Assembly (NCBI GenBank): GCA_014163555.1
Contig: JACJGO010000006.1
Location: 124,001 to 188,000, forward strand
Reading direction: 5' to 3'
Source: Flavisolibacter longurius
GTDB taxonomy: Bacteria > Bacteroidota > Bacteroidia > Chitinophagales > Chitinophagaceae
DNA length: 64,000 bases
Positions 18,001 through 26,481 of this stretch are shown piece after piece. The stretch's first letter is position 1; each line of letters begins with the position of its first letter. The notes below the pieces were generated by a model, which saw nothing but the letters and a program-made list of their open reading frames with translations, was not told where the DNA came from and did not search any database. The translations under genes were made by a program, and so were the position numbers.

Positions 18001-21000
18001 AGCAGCCGGTTTGCGCAACTACCTGTTTGAAACCGCGGTGGACATGCAACCTGATGGTGTAGTAAACGGGTGGAATTACAAAGCAGGGCACGGCCTGGTG
18101 CAGCCTTATGCGGCCATCCGCACCTTTGCCAGCCCCACACCGCGAATTGATGAACTGGTGTATGACCGGGAGTATACACCAAGTGAAACACCTCTTACAT
18201 TACAGGTAAAAGGCGAGCATTTTACTGACAATACGGTTATTTATTTCCGTGGACAGCCGGTAGAAACCGAAGTGGTGGATGGAAATACATTGGAAGCCAG
18301 CTTAACCATCGAAGCGGCTATCCGGTCGGCTATCACGGTGTACAACACGCCTGTTCCCGGAACGATTGTTGCCAACGGGGGCTTTTCCAACACGCTTTAC
18401 CTCTTCTCGGATGCCAAACTGAAAGTGGTAGTGAAAGCAGACGACAAGCAGAAAAAATATGGGGAGGTGTTGCCGACAAACACGATGAGCATATTTGTGA
18501 ACGGCGATCCGCTGGCCGTTTTCAACCAGAAATTCAACGAAAACCTTACGGCAACAAGCCTCGGTGTGAATACAGCTACGTTACGTTATTCCGATCCCAC
18601 GGTTAATGCGCTCAGCGGCGTTGGCATATACCGGATCGACGTCATAAGGGTATTTGATCCGACCAATCCTACCGATGCGGCGTTACTGGAACTTTATGAA
18701 TACACGCTGCAAACCGGCAACCTTCAAATTACGAAGCTTCCGGTAACCATTTCGCCACAGGATTTCACTGCGAATTATGGCGATCCGCTCGATAATTTTT
18801 CGTTTAATTATGTCTTTGATCCTTCTGCCAATATCCAGGATGCACAGGCGCTGACAAATGCCATTAGAGCGGCGCACGAGTTGCACGTCGATAACACCGT
18901 ATTGGGTGTGATGAACAGTACCAGTGGCAGCGGGGCCGTGTTCTTCCAGAACCAACTGCTCCCGGTGTTTCAGAACGCCGCAATTATTTATCAAAACAAG
19001 TTGTACCCAATTGTTGCCAATGCTACTGGCGGTGCGGTGATTATTCTTAACGGTGTCATGTACGCCGTTGAAAATTCTACCCGCACAGGTGGGGCCGTCG
19101 TCATTCTGAACGGAGAGGAATATCCCGTGATCAATGGTGGTGGTGCTGTTGTAATTTTAAACGGCCAAATTTTGCCGGTCATTAACAAGGAAGGCGGTGG
19201 TGCCGTTGTTATCCTCAACGGCCAGGAAATCCCGGTAGTGAATTCCACCCGCACCGGTGGGGCTGTAATTATCCTTAACGGTGAAGAATACCCGGTTATT
19301 AATGGGGGCGGTGGTGCTGTGATCATCCTCAACGGACAATATTACCCGGTTGTAAATTCCCGTTTGACCGGTGGTGCCGTAGTGATTTTAAATGGAGAAG
19401 AATATCCTGTTGTCAACTCAAAGCTTACCGGTGGTGCCGTTGTTATACTGAACGGAGAAGAAATTCCGGTACAAAATAACCTGCGCACAGCCGTTACCAT
19501 CTTAAACGGAAAGCTTTACGAAGTCATTCCCAATGCTACCGGCGGCAGTGCGGTAGTGATCCTGAACGGGACTACACAAAGCACAACAGCACCTTACCTG
19601 AATGGGGCCGGTGGCAGCGCCGTGGTGATTCTTAACAGCGGCCAGATTCTGCCGGTTATCAACCGGTCAATAGGCGGTGCTGTGGTTATTTTGAACGGTC
19701 AGGAATATCCTGTGGTGAACTCCACACGGCTCGGTGGCGGTGCGGTTGTGATCCTCAACGGAGAAGAAGTTCCGCTGGTGAACAGCATTTCTCCGGCAAC
19801 GCTGACCAACATGAGTATGTCAGCTACGCTGAATGCAATTGCCAATGCCCGGACCATGACGGCGCAGCCGAATAAGTTCATCGACGTAGCTGCCAATTCA
19901 TTTGTTCAGTTCAATAGCAATGCATCTACATCAACACTGCTAAATGCATTTTCTTATGTCAATGCAAGAACCTTGGTGGATGCCAACAAACTTGCCAATG
20001 GCGAACTCGTTACAGTAAACCGTGGAACCACCGCTGTAACGATATTGAACGGGAGCGATGCTTACGTCAACAAATATTCTTTGGATAAAAATTCAACCGT
20101 AAAAACCCCTGTCATTTACGACCAGGCAGACCTCAATAGCGCCGTAGGCAATATATCAACAATTTCGATGGAAGGTATCAATATGATCACCGGTATCAAC
20201 AGCGGTGAGCAGTACATTATCCCGGCAACGTTATTCAGTCCAAATTTTGAAATTACCTACAATATCGGCAAGGTTACCATTCAGAAAGCGCCGCTGAACC
20301 TGCGGGCCAACAATGTTACCAAAGAGGTAGGCAACCCGTTAAGCCTGAATCCGGCTAATTTCTCCATTATTTCAGGCAGTACCAAATACACTGAAAAAAT
20401 TGCTGTTGCCAATCTTACCAGTGCGGGGGCAGAAGCGAATGCAGCGATTGGAACCTATCCCATTCAAATCAGCAATGCCATTGGCAGTTATGGTACGGAC
20501 GTTGGCAATTATGCGATAGGATATACACCGGGCTCTTTGCAGGTGGTTTCCAGTTGTCCTGTGATTGTTCACAGCCGTAACAATAGTTTTGTCAATACGG
20601 AAACAGCACCGGTTTCGTTGTGGCTGAATGTGCAGATCAAAGTGCGGGGACAATTGACAAAAGAAGGTGATTTCATTGAACTGGGGTCCGGAAAACTGGT
20701 GTTGGAAAATGTCCGATACGAAAGCAGCAACTTGCCCATCGATGTCCTGCGCGGTATTGTGATCGCCACCAGTTCTGTTACAGCGCCTGTTTCTTATTTC
20801 GATGCAGTGAGAGGTGCTTTTGTTACAAAGGTGCCACTTGGCTTTAGCAGCACGGCAGACCTCTTTATGACAGGTGCTATCATCAGTTCCAAAAACGGAT
20901 TTACCAAATCAAAAAATGCCGGTTCCGTACTGAGTGGTGCCTTCCGTTCCAATGTTGCTTTCAGCGGCCAGTGGAATTACGCTATCGCTGCTTATACCAA

Positions 21001-21526
21001 ATCGGTAACATCCGGCTATGTCCAGTACAACCAACTGGCTGAAGAGGGTTCGATCGTGGCCATGAGTACCAGTTCGCTGAAAGCCGGCACGCCCATGCCG
21101 TGGATAAGCCGTATCGCAGCCGGTGGAACCGGGAACGGCGGGTCGAATTACACAGGAAGTCCGAGCAATTACGATAACTTCTCATCCTGCGTACCAACGG
21201 CTACCAATAACCGAACATACACAACAGCCGTGGGTGCAGAAGTGGAAAACGCCGACGCTGCGCTGGAAACAGGTTTGCAGGTTTATCCCAACCCCGCCAG
21301 AAACCATGTTATACTTTCCTTCCTGCCACCGGTTGCGGGCAATGCCACCATCCGGGTCTTTAGCGCTGGCGGCACGCAGGTGGCAGAAGTTTATCGGGGT
21401 GCCGCGGAGGCTAAGCGGTTGTTTACCAAAAAGATCGATACACAACAGTGGGCTGCTGGCCTATATATTATTCAGGTGGTGTTGAATGACAGGATTATAA
21501 ATCGTAAATTAGTTATCAGTCCTTAA
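15089..21526 (+). CDS. Giant secreted multidomain protein: subtilase-like peptidase, MBG domains, tandem repeats, type IX secretion tail
   Basis: 2145 residues. 1-32 signal peptide. ~33-343 a beta-helix-like, repetitive region with Gly/Ser/Thr strands, resembling bactofilin or choice-of-anchor folds. ~344-430 an Ig/PKD-like domain (CPATSVSIGTN, TKKGTYKLTVSSGC). ~545-1010 an S8 subtilase-like domain: Asp573 (GVISDSYD), Asn702 (TSAGN), Ser945 (FGTSASAPHAA). The usual HGT histidine is replaced by Glu621 in DEGRAML. ~1015-1108 an IPT/TIG domain. ~1108-1216 MBG domain. A second MBG domain starts at 1217 (VTISPQDFTANYGDPL) and finishes at 1725-1732 (NIGKVTIQ), split by a long insertion that carries the 19-residue repeats (1281-1566). 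Third MBG to ~1820. 2063-2145 is a type IX sorting domain (VYPNPARN ... GLYIIQ). It should be exported by T9SS to the cell surface or beyond. The adenylate cyclase gene follows after 40 bases. Confidence 0.88.
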   Translation: MRKIISHRGRPVSRLAALFILLFVFFQHSGSAQQTTIRDYVLFGARSTQIGTSTTITGGRIGSNQLVQTIGNTNITADINSEGRVQLANSNTIRGNITAKNSGSSALAISAGSNFSFPNNKSEIHAGGNVTIQSGMIRGSLYMPSTATYIGPKVGERFDDPKFPIMPSLPAVTSFMAPGTEDVTSTGLVSPNKAYRNLQLSGGKTVTFDGPGIYTFSSIKISNSDNRMILDFKDNSTGFIVIHVHGDVDLDKINVQLVRGGHPSRVYMEVHGNGSTSPNGTEAWRIATGSSGSSGSIWYGAVWAPNGGIFVGQGASPSKIEGALWSGTDVTLGSGVGVTYVAPQPCPQVVADGGDDKVLVCPATSVSIGTNRSSGAMYSWTTVIDGTETVVGTIPVINVTKKGTYKLTVSSGCGNTATDVVEVGYESCVEPINPNTGKTENLIGHELTNLSKNLEEAKKHLIILGENADRVLIEAVANIGKEGLARQFLLDNGLQNEIPNGIAYQIISGSFPINKLMDVNERSDLFNHCRPVFLPLGNAGIVTSEGDRAIAANLARAGFNVGGEGIKIGVISDSYDKLDLFGGRAQLDINNGDLPGIGNPDGNTSPIDPKEDYPYGTRSDEGRAMLQIIHDLAPKAKLAFRTGFVSAGDMAQGIIQLKDAGCNVIVDDVTYITEPFFQDGVIARTVDAVNNAGVAYFTSAGNFGQKSYTSTYRSAPAPGNIASSAHDFSGTGDIYQRLRLKAGTYSIVLQWQDDIYSLAQTRGTVNDLDIYLIDQGGERIGFNRNNLGGDPFEILSFSIKHPDPTQYIEADLLITKANTNSSNPLIKYVIFRGEAIIDEYYANQSLLDKSTIVGHANANGAISVGAVLFSNTTPFGNTPSTASFSSTGGSPVFVNGVQEVRQKPDITAPNGVNTSTTVVMGPDIDFVRDPVNGSPDGFPNFFGTSASAPHAAAAAALIMSARKKFYGQDVTAAGLRNYLFETAVDMQPDGVVNGWNYKAGHGLVQPYAAIRTFASPTPRIDELVYDREYTPSETPLTLQVKGEHFTDNTVIYFRGQPVETEVVDGNTLEASLTIEAAIRSAITVYNTPVPGTIVANGGFSNTLYLFSDAKLKVVVKADDKQKKYGEVLPTNTMSIFVNGDPLAVFNQKFNENLTATSLGVNTATLRYSDPTVNALSGVGIYRIDVIRVFDPTNPTDAALLELYEYTLQTGNLQITKLPVTISPQDFTANYGDPLDNFSFNYVFDPSANIQDAQALTNAIRAAHELHVDNTVLGVMNSTSGSGAVFFQNQLLPVFQNAAIIYQNKLYPIVANATGGAVIILNGVMYAVENSTRTGGAVVILNGEEYPVINGGGAVVILNGQILPVINKEGGGAVVILNGQEIPVVNSTRTGGAVIILNGEEYPVINGGGGAVIILNGQYYPVVNSRLTGGAVVILNGEEYPVVNSKLTGGAVVILNGEEIPVQNNLRTAVTILNGKLYEVIPNATGGSAVVILNGTTQSTTAPYLNGAGGSAVVILNSGQILPVINRSIGGAVVILNGQEYPVVNSTRLGGGAVVILNGEEVPLVNSISPATLTNMSMSATLNAIANARTMTAQPNKFIDVAANSFVQFNSNASTSTLLNAFSYVNARTLVDANKLANGELVTVNRGTTAVTILNGSDAYVNKYSLDKNSTVKTPVIYDQADLNSAVGNISTISMEGINMITGINSGEQYIIPATLFSPNFEITYNIGKVTIQKAPLNLRANNVTKEVGNPLSLNPANFSIISGSTKYTEKIAVANLTSAGAEANAAIGTYPIQISNAIGSYGTDVGNYAIGYTPGSLQVVSSCPVIVHSRNNSFVNTETAPVSLWLNVQIKVRGQLTKEGDFIELGSGKLVLENVRYESSNLPIDVLRGIVIATSSVTAPVSYFDAVRGAFVTKVPLGFSSTADLFMTGAIISSKNGFTKSKNAGSVLSGAFRSNVAFSGQWNYAIAAYTKSVTSGYVQYNQLAEEGSIVAMSTSSLKAGTPMPWISRIAAGGTGNGGSNYTGSPSNYDNFSSCVPTATNNRTYTTAVGAEVENADAALETGLQVYPNPARNHVILSFLPPVAGNATIRVFSAGGTQVAEVYRGAAEAKRLFTKKIDTQQWAAGLYIIQVVLNDRIINRKLVISP
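18929..19786 (+). repeat. In-frame tandem repeat array, ~19-residue unit with GGAVVILNG core
   Basis: Thirteen clear units (residues 1314-1566 of the host protein) and two worn ones before them (from residue 1281). The consensus is GGAVVILNGxxxPVxNSxxT. Units differ mainly at the three variable positions after LNG (EEY, QIL, QEI, QYY, EEV) and in the linker (STRT, SRLT, SKLT, or a short Gly run). A stray relative (TAVTILNGSDAYVN) occurs near 20030. At DNA level the core is written with different synonymous codons almost every time. Confidence 0.9.
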
Positions 21527-21566
21527 CAGAGTCCCCTCCCCTTGAACACGACGAATTGAAAAAGCA

Positions 21567-23564
21567 ATGATCATGAAGTGTAAACAATTTCTCTGCGCCG
21601 TGCTGCTTTTAGTGATGGTCGAAACAGGGGCACAACAGGCCAATAAGGAGGATACGGCAAAGGTCAATGCCATGATCAGCCAGGTCAAGGCTACCATTAG
21701 CCAGGATCCTGCGCTTGGGCTGAAAATGGCTACCGATGCCAAGGCCGTTGCAGAGAAGATCAACTATCCTGTAGGTGTAGCTACGGCGGCCAAATGGATG
21801 GGCAACGCCAATTTTTACCTCGGACAGCCGGAAAATGCACTCCTGATCTGGCAGGATGCGCTAAAAATTTTCGAGTCAGCCAATGATAAGATGGGGCAGG
21901 CCGACCTCCTGGGAAATATTGGTGCTTTCTACTACCATAAAGGAGATGAGGTAAAAGCACTCAACCATCACCTTCGCTCCCTGCGCATTGCCGAAAGTAT
22001 CAATCACAAGCCTGGCATTGCTTCTGCGTTGAGTAATATTGGCAGCGTGTATTACATGAAGGAAGCCACCTTCGACAAAGCCCTTAGTTATTACCTGTTG
22101 GCGCTTCCGCTTTGTGAAGAATTGGGAGACCAGGCCAAGATTGGAGCCATCAATGTAAACATGGGCAATATCTACATGCGTAAAGAAGATCATGCCCGGG
22201 CAGAAGAAGCATTCAACCGTTCATTGAAAGCCTACGCTTCCAATCCTGTACAGATCCCGAATGTTTACATTTCGCTGGGTGGACTTTACCTCGAACGGAA
22301 GAATTACCAGACGGCATTGAAGCATTATCAGAAGGCCCTTGCTATTGCTCAGCAAACCAACCACCAACTGAATATTTCCAAAGCCCTGGCCGGAAAGGCA
22401 AGCGTGTATGCGCAGATGCACGATTACCAAGCGGCCATCAGCAATTACAGGGAAGCCGAAAACATTGCCAAAGACCTGAATGCCATGCTGGAACTGGAAG
22501 GTTTATACAAAGAAATGGCCACGGCCTACGGCAATACCGGCGACTATGCAAAAGCATACCAATACCAGGAACTTCTGCAACAGGTAAAAGACAGCCTGTA
22601 CAACATTGAAACCGATAAAAAACTTGCGAACATCCAGTTTGATTTTGACCTGGAGAAAAAGCAGAACGAAATCAACCTGTTGACAAAGGACAAATCGATA
22701 AAGGAACTGCAATTAAAAAAGCAGCAAACCTTTAATACCGGCCTGGCTATTGTGCTGGGGCTGATTGTTGTGCTGGTTTTCATTTTGTACCGCAGCTACC
22801 GCATTCAAAGTAGGAGCAATGTGCTGCTGGACAGAAAGAACATGGAGATCGAGCGCCTTGTCCGGAATATTCTTCCGGCAGAAATCGCCAACGAATTGCG
22901 GTCTACCGGCAAAGCTGCACCCCGCAACTATGAGCAGGTATCCGTTATGTTTGCCGACTTCAGGGGCTTCACCACAATGGCGGAAAAGTTAACCCCGCAG
23001 GAACTGGTAACGGAATTGGGGAACTGCTTTATGGCCTTTGATGACATTATTGAAAAGTATGGCCTGGAAAAAATTAAGACCATTGGTGATGCTTATATGT
23101 GTGCCGGCGGTATTCCTGTTCCAACCGACAACCATGTGTTCAATATGGTAAAGGCAAGCCTGGAGATGCAGGACTTTGTGCGCCGCAATAATCAAAAGCG
23201 GGTAGAAGCCGGGTTGGGCCCCTGGGAAATACGTATAGGCATAAATGTTGGACCTGTTGTTGCCGGCGTAGTGGGCAAAAAGAAATATGCTTATGATATC
23301 TGGGGCAGTACGGTAAACATTGCCAGCCGCATGGAAAGCAACGGCATGCCAGGCGAAGTCAATATATCATCGGCGATGTATGCACTTATCAAAGACCGGT
23401 ATGCCTGTGTGTACCGCGGTAAGATACAGGCCAAGAACGTGGGTGAGATCGATATGTACCTCATCGATCATGAACTGGATCAGCCTTCCCGCTTTAAAGC
23501 ACTGTCAGAAATCGAAGCACTGGAGGTTACGTCCAAAGCAATTCCTTCAAACCTGTTGCAATAG
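21567..23564 (+). CDS. TPR-containing class III adenylate cyclase
   Basis: 665 residues. A signal-like hydrophobic N-terminus (residues 1-22), then a periplasmic TPR array of about seven repeats (~45-370), a single membrane helix at ~392-414, a short coiled segment, and a cytoplasmic cyclase domain. Catalytic residues are complete: metal Asp464 (FADFRGF) and Asp508 (KTIGDAYM), adenine-selecting Lys504 and Asp577 (YDIWG), and transition-state Asn584 and Arg588 (VNIASR). The Lys/Asp pair argues for ATP rather than GTP. It should convert an outside or periplasmic signal sensed by the TPRs into cAMP. It lies 40 bases behind the giant surface protein and is probably co-transcribed. ATG at 21573 is an alternative start. 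Confidence 0.93.
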   Translation: MIMKCKQFLCAVLLLVMVETGAQQANKEDTAKVNAMISQVKATISQDPALGLKMATDAKAVAEKINYPVGVATAAKWMGNANFYLGQPENALLIWQDALKIFESANDKMGQADLLGNIGAFYYHKGDEVKALNHHLRSLRIAESINHKPGIASALSNIGSVYYMKEATFDKALSYYLLALPLCEELGDQAKIGAINVNMGNIYMRKEDHARAEEAFNRSLKAYASNPVQIPNVYISLGGLYLERKNYQTALKHYQKALAIAQQTNHQLNISKALAGKASVYAQMHDYQAAISNYREAENIAKDLNAMLELEGLYKEMATAYGNTGDYAKAYQYQELLQQVKDSLYNIETDKKLANIQFDFDLEKKQNEINLLTKDKSIKELQLKKQQTFNTGLAIVLGLIVVLVFILYRSYRIQSRSNVLLDRKNMEIERLVRNILPAEIANELRSTGKAAPRNYEQVSVMFADFRGFTTMAEKLTPQELVTELGNCFMAFDDIIEKYGLEKIKTIGDAYMCAGGIPVPTDNHVFNMVKASLEMQDFVRRNNQKRVEAGLGPWEIRIGINVGPVVAGVVGKKKYAYDIWGSTVNIASRMESNGMPGEVNISSAMYALIKDRYACVYRGKIQAKNVGEIDMYLIDHELDQPSRFKALSEIEALEVTSKAIPSNLLQ

Positions 23565-23633
23565 AGGCGCCTTGTCTTTCGCCAAATGCCTGCCTTTGTC
23601 TGAAAGAAGAAATACTTTATGCTCGGGTATTGA

Positions 23634-24341
23634 TCAATGGCTTAACCATTCAACCGCTAGGTTGCTCATTACCTGCGAAACGCTGTAGCAAAGCAGAAGG
23701 GCAACCAGGGACTTCAAAACGATATTTACTCTTTTACCCGTATAAAAATGAAGATTGGTAGCGAGGTTGTAAACAATAAGGAACGCCAGTTCCACGATCC
23801 TGTTTTCATAATCTGGAAATAACAATCGCACCGAAACAATGGGCACTAGCGCCAGATAAACCAGGGCCGTGTTGTACAACATCATGATCAGGGTCTCGGC
23901 ATAATTGTATCGTTCGTTTTTAAAGCAAAGCCAGGTGATGAATGTGTACAGAGGCAGAAGAAGGGCCTGGAGCAAAACAAAATAATGCCGGAAAAACCCC
24001 GTTTCGGTTTCATTCTGCAGGCCATACAGGTTGGCAATTCCAAGATTAATGAAATAATAGCCCAGCCCACTGATAGTGCCGCAAATGAAAAACATGGAAA
24101 ACGGCTTTTGATGCCGCGACCGTTCACCTTCTATATAACGTCTTTGCATGGTGCCCGGTTCTGAAATCAGTTTTTTCAGCGTGTAGCCAAAACCTTTGTC
24201 AAGGTGGGTGAAATAATGAAACACCTCGTGTACGATGCTGTGAAGCGTAATTTGCGCAACGGCTGTTTGTTGACCGCACTGTTCGCAATAGTTGCCGCTG
24301 GTGGTATAGCCACAGTTCTTACAGATGGAGGGATGCAGCAT
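23634..24341 (-). CDS. DUF3667 membrane protein with N-terminal zinc ribbon
   Basis: 235 residues from ATG 24341; an in-frame TTG at 24374 would add 11 residues but is less likely. The protein opens with CKNCGYTTSGNYCEQCGQ, a four-cysteine zinc ribbon, then an amphipathic stretch (HEVFHYFTHLDKGFGYTLKKL) and about four to five membrane helices (MFFICGTISGLGYYFI, VLLQALLLPLYTFITWLCF and others). This is the DUF3667 layout common in Bacteroidota; function unknown. Convergent with the cyclase gene, with 69 bases between their ends. Confidence 0.87.
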   Translation of the reverse strand: MLHPSICKNCGYTTSGNYCEQCGQQTAVAQITLHSIVHEVFHYFTHLDKGFGYTLKKLISEPGTMQRRYIEGERSRHQKPFSMFFICGTISGLGYYFINLGIANLYGLQNETETGFFRHYFVLLQALLLPLYTFITWLCFKNERYNYAETLIMMLYNTALVYLALVPIVSVRLLFPDYENRIVELAFLIVYNLATNLHFYTGKRVNIVLKSLVALLLCYSVSQVMSNLAVEWLSH

Positions 24342-24506
24342 GCCTGGCTGATTGAGCGGGTAAGATACAATCAAAATTTCTCCTGTCCACTTTAAAGCAG
24401 GCCCATAGCGGTTATGCTGAAAAAATACGAAGGAAGGAATCGGCGGTTAACAGCATGCCTGATTTAAAGACCTCGCTGATCCTGCAGGTTTTAGCCTGTC
24501 TTTTGT

Positions 24507-25160
24507 TTATGGCCGGTGTACCAGTTTGCCGCTACCAGAGACGGCACTTTCAATGGTAGGTGTGCCTTTGTAGTAGATATTACCGCTACCGGTAATTTCG
24601 GCTTTTAAATGCGAAAGAATGGCGAGTTCCGTTGTTCCGCTGCCGGTAATCAAAACATCCGCATCATTGGCCCGCAGGCCGAAAGCACGGATGTTTCCGC
24701 TTCCGTTTACAATAGCATTCAGCGACTGCGTTGTACCTTTTTCCAGGTCCACCTTGCCTGAACCGTTAATGGCAATGTCCATGCGGTTACCGGTGAAGTC
24801 TCCTCTTACATCCATATTGCCCGATCCATCTATCCGTGCCCCTTCCAGGGTTGGCATGGTGATATACACTTCGATGTTATCGTTGCTGATGTTGCTGCCC
24901 TGCCGGTAGCCTGTGACCAATGTGTTGTTGCTGACGATGGTTTCGAAATAAGGATGCAGGTTGGTATAGCCTTTTACCTGAACGGAAAAATCTTCGCCTT
25001 GCACAATCTGCACTTTACTGGATCCGGCCACCGTAACCCGTGTAAAATTGGAAACGGAACGCGATTCGGTGCTTACAGGTCCACTGCCATTGATTCTGTC
25101 TTTGGTACAGGAAGCCAGCAGCAGTGAACCGGCCAGAAAAAGGGATAATAGCTTGTTCAT
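24507..25160 (-). CDS. GIN-domain (DUF2807) lipoprotein
   Basis: 217 residues. The lipobox LLAS|C puts the lipid on Cys18. The mature protein is a right-handed beta-helix built from repeated (I/V)xGSGxxD/N turns: GARIDGSGNMDV, AINGSGKVDL, IVNGSGNIRA, LITGSGTTEL, EITGSGNIYY, AVSGSGKLVH. This is the 'head GIN domain' or putative auto-transporter adhesin family, common on Bacteroidota surfaces. The role is unknown; surface or periplasmic anchoring is likely. It has no partner gene. Confidence 0.9.
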   Translation of the reverse strand: MNKLLSLFLAGSLLLASCTKDRINGSGPVSTESRSVSNFTRVTVAGSSKVQIVQGEDFSVQVKGYTNLHPYFETIVSNNTLVTGYRQGSNISNDNIEVYITMPTLEGARIDGSGNMDVRGDFTGNRMDIAINGSGKVDLEKGTTQSLNAIVNGSGNIRAFGLRANDADVLITGSGTTELAILSHLKAEITGSGNIYYKGTPTIESAVSGSGKLVHRP

Positions 25161-25327
25161 ACAATGATTTTATTGGTTAATGGTGACGCAAACTTAGATG
25201 CCACCCGGGCGCCACGGTGTCAACAAAATCCTATCAACGTATGAACCGGAAAAAAAAGGATATGGACGGTTAAAATGCTGGGGAGTAGTGTATGCAGATA
25301 TTAGTGCCTGACATTCGATTTTCTCGC

Positions 25328-26380
25328 TCATTCAAGCAGTCTTCTCATGATGGCAATCCCTAGTCCATCACTAACCTGGTTTTTATTGAATTGATTGATC
25401 ACCACCACTACGGCCTGTTTTGTTCCGTTTACAAAGGCTGCAAACGTTGAAAATCCATAGGTGCCGCCGTTGTGCCAGTTGATGGTTGGCTTGCCGTTTT
25501 GTTCCAGTGTGTGCCATGCCCTGGTTACACGCATGGCAGGTGTAAGCCGTACGGTGGGCTGTAACAACTTGTCTACAATTTTGCTCCGTATTCTTTTGTG
25601 TGATGAAGGCTGGCTCATGCCGGCCAGGTATTGCAGCAAATCGCTTCCGGAACACTGTAAGCCGCCAGCCGGAAACAGCACATCCATGTTCCAGAAGGGG
25701 CGTTTAATGTCTCCAAAATAGCCCTGTGCTTTTCGGTTGTTTATAGCCGTGACATCTTTCATGTTAAACGGGCTAAACACGTAGGTTTTGAGCAGTGACA
25801 TAAAGTTTTTTCCCGCTATTTTTTCGGCCAGCCAGCCGGCAAGGCCAGCACCCAGGTTAGAATAGTTGCTTTTCCCATCAGGTGTTGGGCTGCTTTGTTT
25901 CAGGTAGGCAAATAAATCGGCAGCCGTATAGTTGTCATACGGCGCAGCACTTGCCAGCGGCAGGTTGTTGGGCAATCGCGGCAAGCCGGATGTATGGTTT
26001 AATAGTGAAAGAAAGCTGATCGATGCCAGCGCTTTGTTGGCCTGTACCGAATCGGGTAAATAGGGAAGAATGGATGTGGTGTCACTGATCATTTTTTCTT
26101 GGAGAACAGATTCCAGTACATAGGCAGTGAATGTTTTGGTTATGCTGCCAGCTTCAAAAATAGTTGATGAATCAAAAGGCGTTTTATTATCGGGATCTGC
26201 ATAGCCAAAGCTGAAGTACTGCCGGCTGTCGCCGTTCATCACACCTACAAAAATACCCGGCAGCTTTTCAGTCGAAAGTAAACTGTCGCCTTTTTGCTGA
26301 ATGAATCTCGCTATATCATTTTGTGCTTGTCCGCAAAAACTCAGCAGGGTACATAAAAAAGCAGGAAATAATTTGCGCAT
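25328..26380 (-). CDS. Secreted serine hydrolase, class C beta-lactamase / DD-peptidase fold
   Basis: 350 residues with signal peptide MRKLFPAFLCTLLSFCGQA. The three active-site motifs are present: Ser79-Ile-Thr-Lys82 (SxxK), Tyr173-Ser-Asn175 (YxN), and His303-Asn-Gly305 (HxG, in place of KTG). The HxG form is usual in esterase/DD-peptidase-like members such as EstB relatives, so true antibiotic hydrolysis cannot be assumed. It acts in the periplasm. A terminator just upstream isolates it from the metB-type gene. Confidence 0.9.
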   Translation of the reverse strand: MRKLFPAFLCTLLSFCGQAQNDIARFIQQKGDSLLSTEKLPGIFVGVMNGDSRQYFSFGYADPDNKTPFDSSTIFEAGSITKTFTAYVLESVLQEKMISDTTSILPYLPDSVQANKALASISFLSLLNHTSGLPRLPNNLPLASAAPYDNYTAADLFAYLKQSSPTPDGKSNYSNLGAGLAGWLAEKIAGKNFMSLLKTYVFSPFNMKDVTAINNRKAQGYFGDIKRPFWNMDVLFPAGGLQCSGSDLLQYLAGMSQPSSHKRIRSKIVDKLLQPTVRLTPAMRVTRAWHTLEQNGKPTINWHNGGTYGFSTFAAFVNGTKQAVVVVINQFNKNQVSDGLGIAIMRRLLE

Positions 26381-26397
26381 GATGCCAACAAAAATAA

Positions 26398-26428
26398 ACG
26401 TCAGGAGCGGTTCTATGGCTCCTGACGT
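26398..26428 (-). terminator. Terminator of the minus-strand PLP enzyme gene
   Basis: ACGTCAGGAGC and GCTCCTGACGT form an 11-base stem. Read on the minus strand it is followed by TTTATTTTTG. It ends 54 bases after the stop of the metB-type gene and abuts the start of the serine hydrolase gene. Confidence 0.8.
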
Positions 26429-26481
26429 TTGAATTCGAAATTTTTGTTTCTTGAAAGCGAAAGCATTTTTGGCCTTCCCTT

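Noticed and set aside
18929-19786. CRISPR-like regular repeats
   Set aside because: The units are in-frame protein repeats with synonymous variation; there are no identical direct repeats or unique spacers and no cas genes.
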